Program-made: the position numbers and the translations under genes | NCBI GenBank assembly: GCA_937959375.1 | Contig: CALGLS010000277.1 | Location: forward strand, 1 to 10,303 | DNA from: an uncultured Saprospiraceae bacterium | Lineage (GTDB): Bacteria; Bacteroidota; Bacteroidia; Chitinophagales; Saprospiraceae | Reading direction: 5' to 3' | DNA: 10,303 nucleotides | In this document: positions 6,497 to 10,303 of the stretch, piece after piece | Layout: every line of letters begins with the position of its first letter | How positions within the stretch are numbered: the stretch's first letter is position 1 | The notes under the pieces: model-generated | What the model saw: the letters and a program-made list of their open reading frames with translations, nothing else | Told to the model about the DNA's origin: nothing | Database searches by the model: none

Positions 6497-8020
6497 ATGA
6501 GTAAATGGAATAAAAGTACGCTTGCAATTGTTGCAATATGCCTAACAAACATAGTGATCCACCTCGTTTTCTTAGATAATTTAGAATATCATCGAGATGA
6601 GCTACTCTATTTTTCTACGGGTCTACATCCTCACTTTGGCTATGCATCTATCCCTCCACTAACTGCTTGGCTTGCTAGCATCCTTCAAAGTGTTTTTGGA
6701 TATACCATATTTGCAGTGAAAGTGTTTCCTGCTTTTTTGAGTGGGCTATTTACTTTCGTAACGATATCAATCACAAGAGAATTAGGCGGCAATAACTATG
6801 CACAAATACTAAGCGGTATTGCACTTATTATCATGCCTTTATCTTTAAGGGCATTTCATTTATTTCAACCTGTTTGCATTGATATCTTTTTCTGGACTTT
6901 AATTATTTTCTATTCTATCCGATATGTAAACACGAATCTTGACAAATATTTGGTCTATATTGGGATTGCTTCTGGGTTTGCACTTTTAAATAAATATTTA
7001 GTTGCTCTGCTTCTAATTTCCTTGCTATGTTCCATTGCATTCTCCAAGCACAAAAATATTTTCACTAAAAAACATTTCTACATAGGACTCGCAGCTTGTC
7101 TGATTATTTGTTCTCCAAACCTGATTTGGCAAATCACCAACGGCCTTCCCGTAATCAATCACATGAGTGAACTCAACGCAGAGCAACTGGTAAATGTGAG
7201 TAGAATAACCTTTGTAGTTGATCAATTTATAATAACACTTGCTTCTGCTTTTCTTGCAATCATTGGATTATTCAATTTGGCAAAAAGTAAGCGTTTCAGG
7301 TATCTCGCGACCTGTTCACTTTTAACCTTTAGCATATTAATTATCCTTAGAGGAAAAAGTTATTATACCATGGGAATCATTCCTCTTTTGATTGCTGCAG
7401 GCGCAGTAACAATCGAAAAATACGTACTTCATAAATCAATTAGAATGCTCCTTCCTCTCGCCATGATCGCCATTAGTATTCCATTTTTGCCGTTTGGAAT
7501 ACCAACTTACAATCAAGCAGGAATGATTGGTTATTTTCAAAATTTGGAAGACAGATTTGGATTGGTCTTAGGTCGACGATTTGAAGACGGCTCTATACAT
7601 ACATTACCTCAAGACTATGCCGACCAAATAGGCTGGGAAGAATTAACGGCGATTACTGCGAAGGCCTATGAGCAAATTTCTGACAAGAATAAGAGTATGA
7701 TTTATTGTGAGAACTATGGCCAAGCTGGCGCCATTTCTATTATCGGAAAAAAGTATGGTTTGCCTGAAGCCGTAAGTTTTGAAGATAGTTTTATGTATTG
7801 GATACCAACAAAGTTAGAAATTGAAGTAGAATCATTTATTTACATCAATGATGAACTGGGGCAAGACATTAATGATCTATTCCAAGACATAAAAATAATT
7901 GGTCAGATTTCAAATCCAGATGCAAGAGAATATGGTACAACTGTTTATCTATGTACAAAGCCAAAATATAAATTTAGTCAATTTTGGAATTCAGTATTGG
8001 AGGGAATTTCATCACGTTAA
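6497..8020 (+). CDS. PMT/ArnT-like polytopic glycosyltransferase (GT39/GT83-type)
   Basis: This 507-residue integral membrane protein belongs to the GT-C superfamily. After the first membrane helix (about 8-26) comes the first external loop YHRDELLYFSTG (31-42), whose acidic pair D34/E35 is at the usual catalytic position, and then GYASIPPLTAW (48-58), the characteristic 'GY..PPL' motif. Hydrophobic helices fill most of residues 60-335, and GKSYYTMGIIPLLIAAGA (286-303) matches the conserved segment before the last helices. Residues about 345-507 form a soluble C-terminal domain. Family members move a sugar from a polyprenyl-phosphate donor to a protein or lipid in the periplasm; the acceptor here cannot be told. 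The gene is apparently monocistronic: it is divergent from the upstream gene, and its stop lies 13 bp from the stop of the convergent GT2 gene. No Shine-Dalgarno site is seen before the ATG; the leader is AT-rich. Confidence 0.88.
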   Translation: MSKWNKSTLAIVAICLTNIVIHLVFLDNLEYHRDELLYFSTGLHPHFGYASIPPLTAWLASILQSVFGYTIFAVKVFPAFLSGLFTFVTISITRELGGNNYAQILSGIALIIMPLSLRAFHLFQPVCIDIFFWTLIIFYSIRYVNTNLDKYLVYIGIASGFALLNKYLVALLLISLLCSIAFSKHKNIFTKKHFYIGLAACLIICSPNLIWQITNGLPVINHMSELNAEQLVNVSRITFVVDQFIITLASAFLAIIGLFNLAKSKRFRYLATCSLLTFSILIILRGKSYYTMGIIPLLIAAGAVTIEKYVLHKSIRMLLPLAMIAISIPFLPFGIPTYNQAGMIGYFQNLEDRFGLVLGRRFEDGSIHTLPQDYADQIGWEELTAITAKAYEQISDKNKSMIYCENYGQAGAISIIGKKYGLPEAVSFEDSFMYWIPTKLEIEVESFIYINDELGQDINDLFQDIKIIGQISNPDAREYGTTVYLCTKPKYKFSQFWNSVLEGISSR

Positions 8021-8030
8021 GCCCTCTTTC
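7999..8030 (+). terminator. Possible weak terminator spanning the stop codon of the PMT-like gene
   Basis: GGAGGG (7999-8004) pairs with CCCTCT (8022-8027), including one G-U wobble, across a 17-nt loop that contains the TAA stop. Only three T residues follow directly (then C, ATTT). It is the only hairpin I see at this tight convergent junction; its efficiency is doubtful. Confidence 0.25.
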
Positions 8031-8033
8031 ATT

Positions 8034-8717
8034 TCACTTCAATAGCCTACGATAAGCACTTACCATCTCATCTTGTGAATAGCCCAATCGGTACATATTA
8101 AAAACGATTAAGTTGGCGATTTGAACGCGGAAATAGCCATTGTGCTCATATTTTCGAGCGGATATGATGACGTCTTTAGGGATAATTTTGAAGGAATATT
8201 TTTTGCGAGCCCGTTTGATAAAATCGTATTCTTCCATGATTCTATACTTTGAGGAAAAACCATTTAGTTCATCAAAAACTTTACGGGTAACGAAGAGTGT
8301 TTGATCTCCACCGCGGCACCACATTTTATCAAAACGAGTAAAGTAAGCATTGACCTTGAGTATGAAACGATTGGAGTCAAACTGAAAGCGAAAACAACCG
8401 ATTGGATACCCCTCTTTTACGGCTGAAATAATGTCTTGCATATAAGTCAGAGGTGGGCGTGTGTCTGCATGAACGAAGTAGAGTAAGTCTCCTGTTGCCT
8501 GGCTTGCGCCAAAATTCATTTGGGCAGCGCGCCCCGTCGGGGAATGTAAGACGGTGGCTCCTGCTGCTTTTGCTAAGGCACAGGTATTGTCTGTACTTCC
8601 TCCGTCTACCACGAAAAGTTCTTTTAGTGATTCACCACCATTATCCATTAATCGTTTGACCAATGGCTGAATATTTTGGGCTTCGTTTAAGGTTATTATG
8701 ATTACGGAGGTCTGCAT
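8034..8717 (-). CDS. Family 2 glycosyltransferase, TIGR04283 type
   Basis: The product is a 227-residue cytosolic GT-A enzyme. Its motifs in order are SVIIITLNEAQNI (4-16), the nucleotide-binding VVDGGSTDNT (36-45), GRAAQMNFGA (62-71), the metal-binding FVHADTRPP (81-89; D85), CRGGDQTLFV (134-143), and the acceptor-side IMEEYDFIKRARK (160-172). The GRA.QMN.GA, HADT, GGDQ and ME..D series is the TIGR04283 pattern. This family is often named for arsenosugar biosynthesis because of its frequent partners, but no radical-SAM or arsenic gene is in the window, so that role should not be assumed. Length is normal. It starts 29 bp after the stop of the Omp85-like gene on the same strand, so the two are probably co-transcribed. 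The donor and acceptor are unknown. Confidence 0.9.
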   Translation of the reverse strand: MQTSVIIITLNEAQNIQPLVKRLMDNGGESLKELFVVDGGSTDNTCALAKAAGATVLHSPTGRAAQMNFGASQATGDLLYFVHADTRPPLTYMQDIISAVKEGYPIGCFRFQFDSNRFILKVNAYFTRFDKMWCRGGDQTLFVTRKVFDELNGFSSKYRIMEEYDFIKRARKKYSFKIIPKDVIISARKYEHNGYFRVQIANLIVFNMYRLGYSQDEMVSAYRRLLK

Positions 8718-8746
8718 TATTATCTGAAATAAAAATTAATAACTGA

Positions 8747-9853
8747 TTAAAAAGCCTCTCCAATAGTGAAATAAAGACCACTCCCTTTTCTACCAAATCC
8801 GTAATCAACTCGCAAGTGTAGTTTCTCTTTTGGGTCAATCAAAAAACGACCACCTAGACCGATGGAATATTGAAGGTTATCAAAACCAAAGTCTCCAAAG
8901 TCATTAGCGATTCGACCTAAACCAGCAAAAGCCACCCCTCCAAATCGCCAAAATAATGGGAAGCGATATTCACTTTGAAAAGCAACCAAATGATTGTCTC
9001 GATATCTGCCTTCAAAATTACCACGCATTTTTTTTGTGCCTCCGAGCAAAGCCAATTGATTGAAAGGTGCTGTTCCAAAAGTGAACTCAGAGTACCAATT
9101 GAATCCCAATATATGACGGTCTTTTAATTTTACAAAAGTAGAAGCATCCAAGACGATTTTTGAGAAATCAAAATTACTACCTAAAGTAGCGCCGTTATGA
9201 AAAAGTACGAGTTCTGCAAAACTTCCTTTGTCAGGATAAAAGACATTATTTCGATTATCAAAATTAAAAATGAGCCCTGCCCCTGAAAGGAAACTGCCCT
9301 CTGAACCAGGCACCGTTTTGTTAATCAAATCACCTGCTGGATCAAACTCTTTAATATCAAAGTCGTCCATCCAATAACGGAGGCCCACATAAAAGTTAGG
9401 TTTGAAAAGGTAGAGTGCGTTTAGCCTCAAACGTGGAAATAAAACCTCGTACACTTCTCTTAATTCATTGCTTTTATCATTCCCAATTCCATAGTATTCA
9501 AAGGTGTATAAATAATAGCCAAATTCACCATAATACTTATAACGTTCGTCTTGCAAATAGAGGGTAAAAGGTAGGAATAACAAATATTGCTTATTCAAAG
9601 TATAAGCTGCTCCCAGTTGTACTTGAGATGGCCGTGATTCTGGTCTTTCCCCTTTAAAGCGAAAGGCAAGACTTGCTAGGCCTCCAAATCCCCAGTTTGT
9701 TTCAGGGGTGAAGAAGGCTGCAGGAAGTGCAATAAGGCTATAAGGTTTTGATTTAGAAGAGTCTACAGCTAGAGAATCGGGAGGAGTAATGGTTGCTTGA
9801 CTTGTAAAACAGCAAATTAGGAATAGAAAAATTAGAATTATCGCTCTAGGCAT
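8747..9853 (-). CDS. Omp85/BamA-TamA family outer-membrane barrel without POTRA domains
   Basis: This 368-residue protein has a signal peptide (about 1-20, MPRAIILIFLFLICCFTSQA) and then alternating aromatic/polar strands throughout, ending in GLYFTIGEAF with the terminal Phe typical of outer-membrane barrels. LLGGTKKMRGNFEGRYRDNH (269-288) carries the loop-6 R-G motif of the Omp85 superfamily (R277, G278). FDNRNNVFYPDKGSF (198-212) is the common 'D.R....P..G' strand signature of D15/surface-antigen domains. Only about 30 residues lie between the signal peptide and the first strands, so there is no POTRA domain and a BamA-like insertase role is unlikely; a pore or transporter, or a barrel for a partner protein, is more plausible. 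It is the first gene of a likely two-gene unit with the GT2 gene. Confidence 0.88.
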   Translation of the reverse strand: MPRAIILIFLFLICCFTSQATITPPDSLAVDSSKSKPYSLIALPAAFFTPETNWGFGGLASLAFRFKGERPESRPSQVQLGAAYTLNKQYLLFLPFTLYLQDERYKYYGEFGYYLYTFEYYGIGNDKSNELREVYEVLFPRLRLNALYLFKPNFYVGLRYWMDDFDIKEFDPAGDLINKTVPGSEGSFLSGAGLIFNFDNRNNVFYPDKGSFAELVLFHNGATLGSNFDFSKIVLDASTFVKLKDRHILGFNWYSEFTFGTAPFNQLALLGGTKKMRGNFEGRYRDNHLVAFQSEYRFPLFWRFGGVAFAGLGRIANDFGDFGFDNLQYSIGLGGRFLIDPKEKLHLRVDYGFGRKGSGLYFTIGEAF

Positions 9854-9990
9854 TATAGAAAGTTGAATTTGAGTTTATATCGAAATTTGAGGACAAAATC
9901 GTTCTAAAAGCGCATAATAAACTTTTTGTCAAACACTTACATATTTAATTAAACATTAGGTCATAAAGACGGCATTAGAGACTCCACCTT

Positions 9991-10152
9991 TTACTACCGT
10001 TCCCACACAAAATTACATCAAATTTGGCCGCAAACTGTATCTTTTATGCGCTCCTACATTATGTAGATGAAACGGTCTTTATGGCGATTAGCTATTCAAA
10101 TTACTTTCCTTTCAGCAAGGGCCATTTCGATGTAACTAGCTGTGGGAAGTAA
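9991..10152. repeat. Long imperfect inverted repeat, possible structured RNA or MITE-like unit
   Basis: Going inward, the pairs are TTACT (9991-9995) with AGTAA (10148-10152), TCCCACA (10001-10007) with TGTGGGA (10141-10147), TTACATC (10013-10019) with GATGTAA (10129-10135), and TGGCC (10025-10029) with GGCCA (10120-10124). A central small hairpin is CTACA/TGTAG (10054-10066). The arms are broken by a 5-nt bulge and by internal loops. Two explanations are open: an RNA fold, or the terminal repeats of a short non-autonomous mobile unit. Flanking T runs make any target duplication unreadable. Confidence 0.45.
10008..10015 (-). promoter_or_regulatory. Candidate -7 promoter element for the Omp85-like gene
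   Basis: On the minus strand this reads TAATTTTG, an exact match to TAnnTTTG, with a TTTG (10031-10034) upstream at a 15-bp spacing. That is shorter than the usual 19-23 bp. The implied leader before the ATG at 9853 would be about 145 nt. Confidence 0.25.
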
Positions 10153-10157
10153 TTTTT
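10098..10157 (+). terminator. Terminator-like hairpin inside the structured region
   Basis: AAATTACTTTCC (10098-10109) pairs with GGGAAGTAATTT (10144-10155) over 12 bp with one U-G wobble. CAGC (10113-10116) pairs with GCTG (10139-10142) just inside. Five T residues (10153-10157) end the right arm. The right arm is also the partner of the distant TTCCCACA arm at 10000-10007, so the two folds exclude each other. No plus-strand gene precedes it in the window. Confidence 0.35.
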
Positions 10158-10225
10158 AGCAAATAAGTGCTTGGACTAAATTAAGTTACAGTTTAATCAC
10201 TGAGTCTTTTAGCCCTACTTTTCCC

Positions 10226-10265
10226 AATTTTTAAGCTACAGCCAAAAGGATGAAGCCTAAAAATT
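10226..10265. repeat. AT-rich hairpin near the right edge
   Basis: AATTTTTA (10226-10233) plus GCT (10235-10237) pairs with AGC (10254-10256) plus TAAAAATT (10258-10265), with one A-C mismatch and a 16-nt loop. No gene lies nearby within the window, so its role is unknown. Confidence 0.4.
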
Positions 10266-10303
10266 AGTCAATTAGAACTAAAATTCTTCACTGATTAATG
10301 TAA

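Larger units (their letters stand above)
9854..10303. other. Gene-free region with nested inverted repeats (450 bp to window edge)
   Basis: I find no convincing protein or known RNA gene here. The segment 9962-10155 holds several long-range complementary arms, some of which exclude each other. A further hairpin lies at 10226-10265. A 22-codon ATG reading frame (10067-10135) overlaps one of the arms. The start of the Omp85-like gene is at its left edge, so part of it is probably that gene's leader. Confidence 0.6.

Noticed and set aside
8034..8717. Arsenosugar biosynthesis role for the TIGR04283-type glycosyltransferase
   Set aside because: The family name reflects common partners, none of which is present here; only the glycosyltransferase assignment is supported.
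8641..8838. 65-codon minus-strand frame bridging the barrel and GT2 genes
   Set aside because: It overlaps both well-supported genes in another frame and has no independent start context or domain.
9927..9932. TTGACA (minus strand), an E. coli-like -35 hexamer upstream of the barrel gene
   Set aside because: Bacteroidota housekeeping promoters do not use it, and no TATAAT-like element lies at a proper distance.
9854..10303. Known structural RNA (tRNA, tmRNA, RNase P RNA, SRP RNA, 6S RNA)
   Set aside because: None of the conserved signature sequences of these RNAs was recognised in either strand; the folding arms do not form a cloverleaf.

Overview
This AT-rich window looks like chromosomal DNA of a Bacteroidota member, most likely from the Saprospiria (Lewinella/Haliscomenobacter-like). 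The evidence is a C-terminal type IX secretion (T9SS) sorting domain, a dockerin-like 'WPGDAN...HADCNGDG' module typical of that group, a DUF3667 membrane protein, lipoproteins with acidic residues after the lipidated cysteine, genes without Shine-Dalgarno sites, and a GH3/beta-lactamase-fold fusion lipoprotein. No tRNA, rRNA, CRISPR array, transposase or phage gene is visible.

Layout. (1) Positions 1-1058 hold the 3' part of a secreted T9SS cargo protein with dockerin-like and cohesin-like modules, closed by a strong intrinsic terminator (1081-1110). (2) 1162-1974 encodes a DUF3667 zinc-ribbon membrane protein. (3) 2115-3116 carries two small exported proteins: one with a CCGKC cysteine motif and a His/Met-rich acidic lipoprotein. 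They are separated by 192 bp containing a perfect 8-bp inverted repeat, and a 24-bp hairpin terminator (3195-3253) follows. (4) On the minus strand, 6189-3271 encodes a 972-residue lipoprotein that joins a GH3 (NagZ-type) module to a serine beta-lactamase-fold (AmiE-like) module. The GH3 part appears to have lost its catalytic signature loop, while the serine hydrolase part keeps its catalytic motifs. (5) After a 307-bp divergent intergenic region, 6497-8020 encodes a polytopic PMT/ArnT-like glycosyltransferase. (6) Converging on it, a minus-strand pair encodes an Omp85-type barrel without POTRA domains (9853-8747) and a TIGR04283-type family 2 glycosyltransferase (8717-8034). (7) 9854-10303 has no gene but holds nested and mutually exclusive inverted repeats.

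The genes do not form one obvious pathway. Most act at the cell envelope: secreted adhesin/scaffold, outer-membrane barrel, surface or periplasmic lipoproteins, polyprenyl-linked glycosylation and peptidoglycan turnover. The items most worth a second look are the apparently dead GH3 half of the fusion protein, the putative metal-handling pair at 2115-3116 with its palindromic intergenic site, and the structured non-coding segment at 9962-10265.
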